A stretch of DNA of 64,000 nt, taken from positions 96,245 to 160,244 of the forward strand of contig DMEU01000004.1 in NCBI GenBank assembly GCA_003451585.1, read 5' to 3'. Below, piece after piece: positions 44,471-52,878 of this stretch. The notes beneath the pieces were generated by a model. That model saw only the letters and a program-made list of their open reading frames with translations, had not been told where the DNA came from and made no database searches. Position 1 is the first letter of the stretch, and every line of letters starts with the position of its first letter. The position numbers and the translations under genes are program-made. This stretch comes from Candidatus Omnitrophota bacterium. Its GTDB lineage: Bacteria > Omnitrophota > Gorgyraeia > Velamenicoccales > Velamenicoccaceae.

Positions 44471-44918
44471 TAAAAAGTTACAGTTGATCTTCGGCATACC
44501 GGATAATGCATTTATCGCGGGTTTTAATGAGAAAGAGGCCTTTGTCGCAGAGCTTAGGCCTGCATTAGAAGGCATGAAGGCCGTTTCCAAAGATCTGCTG
44601 AAAAGAAATATAACGCCGGTGGTTATCTGCGATAATATGATGGCCTTTTGCATGAAAGAGGGCCTTGTTTCGACCGTGCATATTTTTTACAGCAGTATGG
44701 CAAAAATGTCCTGTGTGTGCCGGACAGGCTCTATGGCCGCGGCCTTGTGTGCCAGGGCGCACGGAGTGCCTGTGTATCTTCACCCGTCTAAAAAAGTTAA
44801 AGCCGGAAAACCGGATCTAACGAAGATAGGCGGCATGCGCGTGACAAATGCTGATATAAAGACCTATGTGCCGCTTACAGAAGAAGTCCCGCTTGAATTG
44901 GCCAATCTAAAGGAATAA
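44460..44918 (+). CDS. eIF2B/MtnA-like half protein
   Basis: A 152-residue protein that resembles part of the C-terminal Rossmann-like domain of the eIF2B/MtnA family (KRNITPVVICDNMMAFCMKEG, CRTGSMAAALCARAHGVPVYLHP). The segment with the catalytic Asp is not evident, and the N-terminal domain is missing. It may be a subunit or modulator of the MtnA-like enzyme encoded immediately upstream, or a decayed duplicate. The tight packing (11-base overlap upstream, two bases to the aldolase) argues it is translated. Confidence 0.65.
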   Translation: MQINKKLQLIFGIPDNAFIAGFNEKEAFVAELRPALEGMKAVSKDLLKRNITPVVICDNMMAFCMKEGLVSTVHIFYSSMAKMSCVCRTGSMAAALCARAHGVPVYLHPSKKVKAGKPDLTKIGGMRVTNADIKTYVPLTEEVPLELANLKE

Positions 44919-44920
44919 AA

Positions 44921-45922
44921 ATGGAAAAGCTGAAAGTAGATGAAGTGATAAAGATAGGCAGGCTCATATGGGAGAAGAGCCTGACCGGCGGGATGTCCGG
45001 CAATATCAGTATAAGGCTTGATGATAAAAGCGTTCTTATTACCGGCCGGGGCACATGCCTGGGGATGCTTGAGCCCAAGGATGTATGCACCATCGATCTC
45101 GACGGCAGGCCTTACGAGAAGGCATTTACCCCGTCTTCGGAATATCTGTTCCATACGAGTGTCTATAAGGCCTCTAGCGCCCGGGCAGTTGTTCACGTGC
45201 ATCCTACCTGGGCAAACGGTTATTTTAGCGTGCATGAAAAAATAGACTTTGATACGTTCGAAACGCGCCTGACATTAGGAGAGGTCCCTGTTATAGACCA
45301 GAAGACCCCGACCATCACTGATGTGGTACCGGTGGTCGAAGCCTTAAAGAATAGCAACATCGTAGTATTGAAACACCACGGCGTTGTAGCCATAGGTGAG
45401 ACTTTGAAAGATGCCTTTTTTCTTGTCCAAACCTTAGAAGAGGCGGCGCAGATGGCCTTCATCAGGGATTTTTATATTTTTGCAAAAGGTGGCATCAAGG
45501 CCGGCTTCGAGAAACCGCAGGACGCGCCGAAAGATACCTCGAAAAGATATAAGTTATTTTCAGAAGAGCAGATCAAGGATATAGTCGAGATCGTCAACCA
45601 TGACGAGAAGTTCAGGGAACTGTCCCTAGGCACGGCCTTAAAGACCAAGCTTGCGGTCGTCCTTGACGAGACGCAGGCTGTTTATTGTTTTAATTTTAGC
45701 GACGGTAAGATCGTTGATTATTCACATTCAACGGATGACGCGGAGTTCGTTATCTCAGGCCGCGGCGAATACTGGCGCGCTATTTTCAACAGGCAACTGG
45801 ACCCTTTTGCCGCGACGACACAGAAGAAACTGAAATTAAAAGGCGACTTTGCCAAGATATCGCGGTGGTACGTGCCGTTTAACCGGCTGTTTGAGCTCTG
45901 GGTGAAAACTCCAGTTGAATAG
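44921..45922 (+). CDS. Class II aldolase fused to SCP2-like domain
   Basis: A 333-residue protein. Residues 1-205 are a zinc-dependent class II aldolase/adducin domain, with SGNIS, the Glu in PSSEYLFH (Glu74) and zinc ligands His92 and His94 (VHVHP) and His152 (KHHG). Residues about 230-333 look like a sterol-carrier-protein-2 fold, with DDAEFVISGRGEYWRAIF and TTQKKLKLKGDFAKI. The aldolase would split a ribulose-1-phosphate derivative to dihydroxyacetone phosphate and an aldehyde. The SCP2 domain could bind a hydrophobic molecule. I know of no standard enzyme with this fusion. Confidence 0.75.
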   Translation: MEKLKVDEVIKIGRLIWEKSLTGGMSGNISIRLDDKSVLITGRGTCLGMLEPKDVCTIDLDGRPYEKAFTPSSEYLFHTSVYKASSARAVVHVHPTWANGYFSVHEKIDFDTFETRLTLGEVPVIDQKTPTITDVVPVVEALKNSNIVVLKHHGVVAIGETLKDAFFLVQTLEEAAQMAFIRDFYIFAKGGIKAGFEKPQDAPKDTSKRYKLFSEEQIKDIVEIVNHDEKFRELSLGTALKTKLAVVLDETQAVYCFNFSDGKIVDYSHSTDDAEFVISGRGEYWRAIFNRQLDPFAATTQKKLKLKGDFAKISRWYVPFNRLFELWVKTPVE

Positions 45923-45950
45923 CTTATTTGTTAGTTGTATTTTGTAATTG

Positions 45951-46049
45951 GGTTAAGGGCAAGTGGCCGGTCTGGTAGTTAGGTGAAGTAGCTGGTGTTT
46001 TAAAACGTAACCTAACAACTTAGCCTAAACTGGCCTCGTTACCATAACC
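45951..46049. repeat. Intergenic hairpin A (shared 40-nt arm family)
   Basis: An imperfect inverted repeat in the 141-base gap before the aldehyde dehydrogenase gene: left arm 45951-45984, right arm 46010-46049. The reverse complement of the right arm matches the left arm of hairpin D (54393-54432) at 35 of 40 positions. No T-run follows. Confidence 0.7.
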
Positions 46050-46063
46050 AAACTACTAAAAAT

Positions 46064-47542
46064 ATGAATAATTATCAGATGTATATCGACGGGAAGTTTT
46101 GCGAGGCCGAAGGCGGCGCAAGGACGGAGAGCATTAACCCGGCCACGGAAGAAAGGATCGCGTCTTTCCCTAGGGCCGGCGTCAGCGATCTCGAAAGAGC
46201 TATTACTGCCGCCAGGCGGGCTTATGATGAAGGAGACTGGCCTAAATTTAGCACCTTTGAGCGAGGCCAATATTTGATCAGGATCGCGCACTTAATCCGT
46301 GAGTCGGCATACGACCTATCGCGTATAGAGACGGCCGATACCGGCAAGACATCCAAGCAGACTACTTTTATCGATATACCGGTTGCGGCCAATTCTTTTG
46401 AATATTTTGCCGGCGCCGCCGTAGAGGTAAAAGGCGAGACATTGAACATACCGGCCCCGGCATTGAGCTATACGCTCAGAGAGCCGGTAGGTGTAGTAGG
46501 GGCTATAACGCCGTGGAATTATCCATTTTTAATGGCGGCCTGGAAGATAGCATCCAGCATCATTTTGGGTAACACTGTTGTTTTTAAGCCGTCACGCGAG
46601 GCGTCTTTGAGCTGCCTGGAGTTGGCCAAGATATTAGAGCGCGCCGAGCTGCCAAAGGGCGTCGTCAATATCGTAACCGGTGAAGGCGCTGTTTTAGGCG
46701 AGGCGTTGGCCTCGTCTATGGATGTCGACATGCTTACATTTACGGGCTCAACGGAAGTGGGCCGCTCGGTGATGAGGGCCGCGGCCTCTAATCTGAAGAG
46801 ATTGACGCTGGAGCTTGGCGGTAAATCGCCTAACATCGTTTTAGCTGATTGTGATCTTGAGACTGCGGCAAACGGTTCTTTGTGCGCGATCTTTATGAAC
46901 CAGGGCCAGATGTGTGTGGCAGGTTCACGGCTTATCGTCGAAGAAAAGATATATGATAAGTTCCTGGAATTGCTCGTCGCAAAGACAAAGAAGCTTAAAA
47001 TAGGCGACCCGGCAGACCCGGCCACAGACATAGGCCCCCTTATCACGGAAAAGCAGAAAAAGAGGGTATTGGATTATATATCAATAGGTAAAAAAGAAGC
47101 GAGGCTTGTTGTCGGCGGAGGCGTACCGGCAGGGCTTAATAAGGGATATTTTGTTGAGCCTGCGATATTTGCGGATGTCAGGAATGATTCGCGTATCGCG
47201 CAGGAAGAGATCTTTGGCCCGGTGCTCTGTGTATTGAAGGCCAAAGACGCCGATGAGGCCGTGCGTATCGCCAATGATACGGATTACGGCTTAGCCGGCA
47301 TGTTGTGGACCAAAGACCTGGCCCGCGCGACATCCATCGCCCGCTCCTTGCGCTGCGGTACCGTCTGGGTCAATACATTCGGCGGGTTTTATAACGAGGC
47401 TCCTTTCGGCGGCTATAAACAAAGCGGGTTCGGCAGAGAATTGGGCAAAGAAGGCCTTTTGGAATATACGCAAGTAAAGCACGTCAATGTCGACTTGACC
47501 CCCGGAGGCAAAACTCTTGTGGCCTCTTGGTTCAATGTGTAA
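46064..47542 (+). CDS. Aldehyde dehydrogenase
   Basis: A 492-residue NAD(P)-dependent aldehyde dehydrogenase of the betaine-aldehyde/broad-specificity group. GAITPWNYPF and FKPSREASL frame the cofactor site; the general base is in ELGGKSPN, and the nucleophile Cys is in FMNQGQMCVAGSRL. EEIFGPVL and FGGYKQSGFGRE complete it. In this position it would oxidise the aldehyde made by the upstream aldolase to a carboxylic acid, which the cluster's acyl-CoA ligase could activate. That order of steps is inference. Confidence 0.9.
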   Translation: MNNYQMYIDGKFCEAEGGARTESINPATEERIASFPRAGVSDLERAITAARRAYDEGDWPKFSTFERGQYLIRIAHLIRESAYDLSRIETADTGKTSKQTTFIDIPVAANSFEYFAGAAVEVKGETLNIPAPALSYTLREPVGVVGAITPWNYPFLMAAWKIASSIILGNTVVFKPSREASLSCLELAKILERAELPKGVVNIVTGEGAVLGEALASSMDVDMLTFTGSTEVGRSVMRAAASNLKRLTLELGGKSPNIVLADCDLETAANGSLCAIFMNQGQMCVAGSRLIVEEKIYDKFLELLVAKTKKLKIGDPADPATDIGPLITEKQKKRVLDYISIGKKEARLVVGGGVPAGLNKGYFVEPAIFADVRNDSRIAQEEIFGPVLCVLKAKDADEAVRIANDTDYGLAGMLWTKDLARATSIARSLRCGTVWVNTFGGFYNEAPFGGYKQSGFGRELGKEGLLEYTQVKHVNVDLTPGGKTLVASWFNV

Positions 47543-47549
47543 AGAAGTC

Positions 47550-47629
47550 TTTAAAATTCTAAATACGAAATCCTATGTTTTAAATTTTGAGTTTGTTCAG
47601 AGTTTAGTATTTAGAGTTTAGAGTTTAAA
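47550..47629. repeat. Intergenic hairpin B
   Basis: An AT-rich imperfect inverted repeat before the first radical-SAM gene: left arm about 47550-47573, right arm about 47600-47629. The right arm is built from TTTAGAG units; its reverse complement follows CTAAATAC of the left arm. The ribosome binding site AAAAAGGAG lies just after it. Confidence 0.6.
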
Positions 47630-47641
47630 AAGGAGATTTTT

Positions 47642-49111
47642 ATGAAGAAGGTTTTGTTTATCATGCCTCCCATAGGAGGATGGGCGACTCATGGTGTCAA
47701 CAAGGCAGCCAATCAGTTCTACGCGCAGCTGGCTGCGTATATCCGTCAAGCCGGAGCAGGCGCGCCTTACGTGCTTGATGCAAGGGCGCTTGACTTGAGC
47801 TATGATGACGTTAAGTTAAAGGTGAAAGAGCTAAAACCTGATGTGGTCGTCTTAGGGGAGATCCTTCATTCCACGGGAGGCCTGGCTGTTATATGGCATT
47901 TTAATAAGACAGCTACACTGGTAAAGGAAGTAAGTCCCCAGACAAAAGTCGTTGTCGGCGGCCTGTGGTATTCCGCGCTTTATAAAGAGACCTTAGAAGA
48001 CAACCCGGCCATTGATTTTGTATTGATAGGGGAAGGTGAGCTGACATTAGAGGACCTGTTGAAAGGCCTTGATGCGGGCGATAAAGATCTCTCGAAGATA
48101 CCAGGCCTGGCAAGCCGGTTGGATGATAAGGCCGTAGCCGGCCCTCATCGCGAGTTGATACGCGATATCGATATCCTGCCCATCCCCGCCTATGACCTGT
48201 TTCCCATGGATAAGTATGTCAACCATACTTACTGGACGAATTTCTGCGAGCTCTTTACCAGCCGTGGCTGCCCCGGCGGTTGTTCTTTCTGCTACGAGTG
48301 GAGCCAGTATGACCCGCGGTACCCTAAAGATTTTGTCTCATGGCGTTCTCACTCCGCCGGACGTATTGTAGAGGAGTTGGAGGTATTGACGAAGAAATTC
48401 GGCGTCAAGACAGCCGTGTTCCAGGATGATGCCTTTAACGTCAACCGTAAGATGGTCGAAGATGTCTGCCGCGGCATGCTTGAGAAGGACATCAAGCTTA
48501 ACTGGGTGATCTTGGGCCGTGCGGATGACTGGACGCGGCAGGAGGACCTTATCCCTTTGATGAAGAAGGCCGGGATGTTCATGGGGTTAGTCGGTATAGA
48601 AGTGTCTAATGATGCCGAGCTTTCCAGGATAGGCAAAGGTGTGACCGTTTCTCAGATCAAACAGACGGTCGATGTTTTAAGAAAGCATGAAATAGCCACT
48701 GTAGGGACATTCATGGTCGGCTTCGAAGATGATACGGAAGAATCCGTAAAACAGCGTTTTGCATTTGCAGACGAGGTTGACCCCGATATTTTCGCCTTGC
48801 AATTCGTGACCCCCGTCCCGGGTTCGCCTTTATGGATGAGGCTTGTCAAAGAGGGTATGCTCGACCCTAAGGTAATAGACTTGAAGAAGTGGGATTTCCA
48901 ACATCCTGTTGTGCCTACGAAGAACCTGTCCATAGAAGAGGTAGGCAGGCTAGGCTCCTGGTGTATGCGCGAGTTCTTTTCTAAGGCACACAGGATACAC
49001 CGGATAATGAACAGCCGCTATCATGAGCTTGCCAAGCTTTGCGTTAAAGACTTTATGTCCAATATTTCCAAGTTTGAGGCTGCGGCGACAAAAGGAGACC
49101 TGTATGTCTGA
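47642..49111 (+). CDS. Cobalamin-binding-type radical-SAM enzyme 1
   Basis: A 489-residue B12-type radical-SAM protein like BchE and the hopanoid enzymes. Residues 1-150 form a B12-binding Rossmann domain (LGEILHSTGG, KVVVGGLWYS, DFVLIGEGE) without the base-off DxHxxG motif. The cluster motif is CPGGCSFC (Cys210, 214, 217), and the TIM barrel follows. The C-terminus is a helical extension of about 90 residues. Such enzymes methylate or cyclise unreactive carbons and release 5'-deoxyadenosine or SAH. A paralog with the same layout lies at 58824. It overlaps the next gene by eight bases. Confidence 0.87.
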   Translation: MKKVLFIMPPIGGWATHGVNKAANQFYAQLAAYIRQAGAGAPYVLDARALDLSYDDVKLKVKELKPDVVVLGEILHSTGGLAVIWHFNKTATLVKEVSPQTKVVVGGLWYSALYKETLEDNPAIDFVLIGEGELTLEDLLKGLDAGDKDLSKIPGLASRLDDKAVAGPHRELIRDIDILPIPAYDLFPMDKYVNHTYWTNFCELFTSRGCPGGCSFCYEWSQYDPRYPKDFVSWRSHSAGRIVEELEVLTKKFGVKTAVFQDDAFNVNRKMVEDVCRGMLEKDIKLNWVILGRADDWTRQEDLIPLMKKAGMFMGLVGIEVSNDAELSRIGKGVTVSQIKQTVDVLRKHEIATVGTFMVGFEDDTEESVKQRFAFADEVDPDIFALQFVTPVPGSPLWMRLVKEGMLDPKVIDLKKWDFQHPVVPTKNLSIEEVGRLGSWCMREFFSKAHRIHRIMNSRYHELAKLCVKDFMSNISKFEAAATKGDLYV

Positions 49112-49400
49112 ACAATTCAAGATGACTTGGGAAAAGACGACGGAAGAAAAGTTCAAGAAGATGCTTTCAAAGATGCCCATCTTTCATCGTCATATGACGG
49201 AAGTGGCGGCTACCCAGAAGGCCGAAGAGAACGCGAAGGCGCGCGCCTCCAGGATCGTCGAAGAGTGTGACCTTATGGAAGCCATGTTCTCAGAGGTGCC
49301 CCTGCAGTTTTATTCTTTGATGATAAGGTTGCTTGATGACGTCGGGTTTGACTATAAAAAATATAACTTGCCCCGTCAGAACGGGCCAAAGGCAATATGA
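49104..49400 (+). CDS. Small PCP_red-like helical protein
   Basis: A 98-residue protein preceded by AAAGGAG. Its N-terminal half (TWEKTTEEKFKKML then PIFHRHMTEVAA) recalls the proto-chlorophyllide reductase 57-kDa subunit domain found at the end of BchB, with Trp, acidic, Met-Pro and Phe-x-Arg positions in register. The C-terminal half is different. It lies between a radical-SAM gene and an SRPBCC gene with overlaps on both sides (8 and 4 bases), so all three are co-translated. The similarity is weak and was judged by eye. Confidence 0.5.
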   Translation: MSEQFKMTWEKTTEEKFKKMLSKMPIFHRHMTEVAATQKAEENAKARASRIVEECDLMEAMFSEVPLQFYSLMIRLLDDVGFDYKKYNLPRQNGPKAI

Positions 49401-49849
49401 GTTTTAATGAAAACATCCACTCTGTCGTGGTGCGCAGTGATCCTGCGGCAGCCCGTTCAGAGATACTCTGGTGGGGCGAGGCCTCATGGTGGCCCGCCAA
49501 TTGCCTGATGCGGTTCGTGCGTCTTACTGAAAGGCCGGTGCAGAAAGGCACGCGTTACAGGCAGGAGGTGCTTCTGCCTTTTGCCCCTACCTGGGAAGTA
49601 GAGATCGAAAATGTGACTGATACAAGCATTACGCGCCGCTTTTTAAACGGGATGTTCAAAGGTTCCGAGACCATAAGCCTTGTGCCGTCCAGGGGCACCG
49701 TTGAGATCATTTACAGGATGCATTACGAGGTCCAGGGGCTAGTCAACAGCTTGCTTTGGGCGCTGTTTTTTAAAAATCTGCACGACCGCAATATCAAGAT
49801 GATACTGGCGAGCCTTAAAGGATTTTTGGAGAAGGGAAATAGAGAATAA
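49397..49849 (+). CDS. SRPBCC-fold protein
   Basis: A 150-residue protein with the strand-helix pattern of the SRPBCC/START-like fold: an N-terminal VVVRSDPAAARSEI, a curved sheet (YRQEVLLPFAPTWEVEIENV), and a long C-terminal helix with NIKMILASLKGFL. It is likely to bind a hydrophobic intermediate. Unlike the cyclase at 55431, it lacks clear TcmN motifs. Four-base overlap upstream; the next gene begins at the last base of its stop. Confidence 0.65.
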   Translation: MSFNENIHSVVVRSDPAAARSEILWWGEASWWPANCLMRFVRLTERPVQKGTRYRQEVLLPFAPTWEVEIENVTDTSITRRFLNGMFKGSETISLVPSRGTVEIIYRMHYEVQGLVNSLLWALFFKNLHDRNIKMILASLKGFLEKGNRE

Positions 49850-50874
49850 TGAAGGCCGCAGTCATAGGTTTAGGCGCGATAGGCGGATTAGTGGCCGCTT
49901 ATTTAAAGTCCAAGGGTATCCCTGTTATTGCCGTTGGCCGTCCGGAGCAGAAGAAGGCTATTGAGAGGGACGGCCTTTTGATCGAGGGGGTTCGCGGGCG
50001 CTCTTTGATCCATTTGGACGTTAAGATGCGCCTTGAAGAAAAGGTCGATCTCGTTATTGTTACGGTAAAGACGCAGGATATCCGTGACGCCATTGACAGG
50101 TCAAGGGACGCCCTTTCAGGGACCACGATCCTTTCGACACAAAATGGTGTGCGCGCCGATAAGCTTTTGGAGATGATGCTTGGCGCCGACTCTATCATAT
50201 CGAGCATTGTGATGTTCGGCTCGACGTATACGCCTTATAACAGGATAGTCCATAATTTTGAAGGCAATTGGCTTATCGGCAGGCCGTTTGAGCCCAATGA
50301 TGACAAGGTCAGGGAAACGGCTGATTTCCTGAAGGCCGCTTTTAACACGGTCGAGGTCGAGAATATCTCGGCCATGAAGTGGACCAAGATATTCGTTAAT
50401 TTTTCCAATTGCCTGCCGGCCCTCGTGGGCAAAAGTATGCAGGAGACATACGCGAATATGGATATGTGCAAGTTGTCTTTACGGCTCTTAAGAGAGGGTT
50501 TTGATGCGGTCGATAAGCTGGGGATACAGCTTGCCAGCATGCCGGATTTCGATATAGAGAAATTGAAAGGCCTGACAAGGATGCCTCCGGAGGAAGCGGC
50601 TCCGGTATTTTCGGGGATCATGATGAATTTGAGCAAAGAGCCCTTATACGGCTCTATATTGCAGAGCATACAGAGAGGCCGTCCGTCAGAGATCGATTAT
50701 ATCAACGGAGAGATAGCCAATCAAGCCAAGCTCGGGGGCATCGATGCGAAGCTGAATACGCGTGCCGTTGAGCTCGTGCATATCGTTGAAACCACAAAGA
50801 AATTTTTCAGCTTCGATGAAGTTTTAGAACAGGTAGATAAGTCTGCGCAGTTGAAACGCGAAGATTTTTTCTAA
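49849..50874 (+). CDS. Ketopantoate reductase-like dehydrogenase
   Basis: A 341-residue NAD(P)-dependent enzyme of the ApbA/PanE family. The nucleotide site is VIGLGAIGGLVAAYL and the helical C-terminal domain has the catalytic Lys context AMKWTKIFVNFSNCLPAL and the NGEIANQAKLGG segment typical of the family. The usual reaction is reduction of 2-dehydropantoate; inside this cluster a ketone on the polyketide or a shunt intermediate is a plausible substrate. No pantothenate genes are near. Confidence 0.8.
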   Translation: MKAAVIGLGAIGGLVAAYLKSKGIPVIAVGRPEQKKAIERDGLLIEGVRGRSLIHLDVKMRLEEKVDLVIVTVKTQDIRDAIDRSRDALSGTTILSTQNGVRADKLLEMMLGADSIISSIVMFGSTYTPYNRIVHNFEGNWLIGRPFEPNDDKVRETADFLKAAFNTVEVENISAMKWTKIFVNFSNCLPALVGKSMQETYANMDMCKLSLRLLREGFDAVDKLGIQLASMPDFDIEKLKGLTRMPPEEAAPVFSGIMMNLSKEPLYGSILQSIQRGRPSEIDYINGEIANQAKLGGIDAKLNTRAVELVHIVETTKKFFSFDEVLEQVDKSAQLKREDFF

Positions 50875-50886
50875 TAGGAGACCACT

Positions 50887-51513
50887 ATGGAACAGGCTAA
50901 GCCCAGTATGAGTGAATTAAGGAAGATGGTCAAAAAGACACGCGTGAAATTCCCGCGCCTGCGCCTGACCGTTACAAAGCAGGAAGGGTATTGTTACCAC
51001 AATTACAAAGTAGGGGACCAGTTCATATTTGATGATTTTACCCATACGCCCAAGGATTTTTGCCTTGGGGCGGCCCATTCGATATTCCCTGCGATGTATG
51101 CGCTCACTTTTGGAGCGGAGTTCCCGTTCATGGATAACGTCTTTTCTCTGCTTACGACCTGCCCTGACGGTAAAAAGGTAGAGTTTCTTACTGAATTAAT
51201 AGATGAGAATGGGTTGGTCATTTCTAAGCCCAAGCCGGCAGAGCACAAGCCTAACCCCAAGACCATGGAGATCGAGGTCAAGGAGGCGTCAGGTAAGTGT
51301 TTTTACGGCTATAAGATAGGCGATAAGATCCAGGTGAAGGGTTTGAAGACGCCTGAGGGCTTTTGTGGCGCGGCCTACCATATGATGTTCCCTGTGCTTT
51401 TTGCGTTGAATTTCGGGTCAAAGTTCCCTTTTATGGAAGACCCGAATTCTTTGGATACGCCTACATGCCCGGACGGGGGCCATATCATTTTTAAAGTCAC
51501 GAGGAAAGAATAA
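50887..51513 (+). CDS. Tandem TIGR04076-like protein
   Basis: A 208-residue protein made of two repeats of about 85 residues. Each has the order GYCYHNYKVGD or KCFYGYKIGD, then a FC(L/G)(G/A)A segment, then P-x-x-(Y/F)AL-x-FG-x-(E/K)FPFM, and ends in CPDG. The conserved Cys could bind metal or form disulfides. The pattern resembles the small TIGR04076 family of unknown function, here duplicated. It has a clear ribosome binding site (AGGAGA). Confidence 0.55.
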   Translation: MEQAKPSMSELRKMVKKTRVKFPRLRLTVTKQEGYCYHNYKVGDQFIFDDFTHTPKDFCLGAAHSIFPAMYALTFGAEFPFMDNVFSLLTTCPDGKKVEFLTELIDENGLVISKPKPAEHKPNPKTMEIEVKEASGKCFYGYKIGDKIQVKGLKTPEGFCGAAYHMMFPVLFALNFGSKFPFMEDPNSLDTPTCPDGGHIIFKVTRKE

Positions 51514-51532
51514 GAATAGGTGCTAGGTTTTA

Positions 51533-51577
51533 GGTGCTAGGGACTAGCGGATCTTACTAGACGCTAGCCCCTAGTCC
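51533..51577. repeat. Intergenic hairpin C
   Basis: In the 96-base gap before KS-alpha, GGTGCTAGGGACTAGCG (51533-51549) pairs with CGCTAGCCCCTAGTCC (51562-51577) with a one-base bulge. AGGTGCTAGG-type units repeat in the flank. AAAGAGGAG follows before the gene. Confidence 0.6.
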
Positions 51578-51609
51578 CAAAATTAATCATTAAAGAGGAG
51601 CAGTGTTTT

Positions 51610-52878
51610 ATGAATAAGCGAAGAGTAGTCGTTACGGGCCTCGGGGTTATTTCCCCTAATGGTATTGGTAAAGATAATTGTTGGAAGGCGATGTCAGGCG
51701 GTGTTTCGGCTGTCAGGCGCGTAGATATGTTCGATGTGTCTATGTTCCGTACACGCATTGCCGCCTATTCCAAAGAATTCAATCCTTTCGAGCTTGGATT
51801 AGACGAAGAAGAAGTCAAGCGCATGGACAGGTATGTACAGTTTGCGGTTGTTGCGGCATCGATGGCTGTAAATGATGCCGGGTTGGATTTTTCAAAGATA
51901 GACCGCAGGCGCGTTGGCGTAAGCCTGGCCAATGCCATCTGCGGCACAAAATATATGGAGGAGGAATTCGCGCTTGTGACGGACAACGGCCGAAAGCCCA
52001 TTGACCCGCGCCTGGTGCGGCCTTACCTCTATGATGCGTCCATGTTTAATACCCCGTCTAGTGAGTTATCGGCCAGGTATCACTTGAATGGTATCTGCAA
52101 TACGATATCTACGGGTTGCACCGCCGGCACCGATTCCGTCGGTTTCTGCCTGGAAACGATACAGGATGGAGATATGGATATAATGATCGCCGGTGCGTCT
52201 GAGGCGCCGCTTACGCCTATCACATTCGGAGCTTTTGACGTGGTAAGCGTCTTGTCTGCCAGGAACGATGAGCCGGAAAAGGCCTCGCGCCCTTTTGACA
52301 ATAAGCGCGATGGATTTGTGCTTTCAGAAGGCTGCGGCATACTTATTTTAGAAGAGCTCCAGCACGCCTTGAAGAGAAAAGCCCGTATTTACTGCGAGAT
52401 CATCGGTTACGGCACATGCAATAACGCGTTCCATATGACCGATCTTCCGTCGGATGGCCTGGCCATGGCGGATTGCATTAAGCTGACCTTAAAAGACGCC
52501 GAGATAAAACCTCAGGATATCGATTATATCAACGCCCACGGATCGTCTACGCGCATGAACGATGTGTTCGAGAGCAATGCCTACAAGATCACCTTGGGGG
52601 ATTATGCGTATAAGATACCCATAAGTTCGCTGAAATCAATGATAGGGCATCCTCTGGCTGCGGCCAATGCGATAGAGATGGTGATGGGGTCTATGATCTT
52701 TGAAAAAGACATCCTTCCTCCAACGATAAACCAGGAAGTCCGCGACCCTCAGTGCGATTTGAATTACATACCGAACAAGGCTATCCCCAAGAAGGTCAAT
52801 ATGATATTGAAGACATCGAGCGGTTTTTCCGGGATACACTCCGGCATAGTGATGAAGCGTTACCAGGAGGGCAAGTAG
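51610..52878 (+). CDS. Type II PKS ketosynthase alpha (KS-alpha)
   Basis: A 422-residue beta-ketoacyl synthase, the condensing subunit. The active site is complete: Cys170 in ISTGCTAG, His310 in NAHGSS, and His347 in SMIGHPLA with Lys342. The N-terminus VVVTGLGVISPNG is typical. It is followed directly by a partner lacking these residues and by an acyl carrier protein, which is the minimal type II PKS order. A FabF fatty-acid enzyme is the alternative, but FabF is not paired with a catalytically dead partner. Confidence 0.88.
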   Translation: MNKRRVVVTGLGVISPNGIGKDNCWKAMSGGVSAVRRVDMFDVSMFRTRIAAYSKEFNPFELGLDEEEVKRMDRYVQFAVVAASMAVNDAGLDFSKIDRRRVGVSLANAICGTKYMEEEFALVTDNGRKPIDPRLVRPYLYDASMFNTPSSELSARYHLNGICNTISTGCTAGTDSVGFCLETIQDGDMDIMIAGASEAPLTPITFGAFDVVSVLSARNDEPEKASRPFDNKRDGFVLSEGCGILILEELQHALKRKARIYCEIIGYGTCNNAFHMTDLPSDGLAMADCIKLTLKDAEIKPQDIDYINAHGSSTRMNDVFESNAYKITLGDYAYKIPISSLKSMIGHPLAAANAIEMVMGSMIFEKDILPPTINQEVRDPQCDLNYIPNKAIPKKVNMILKTSSGFSGIHSGIVMKRYQEGK

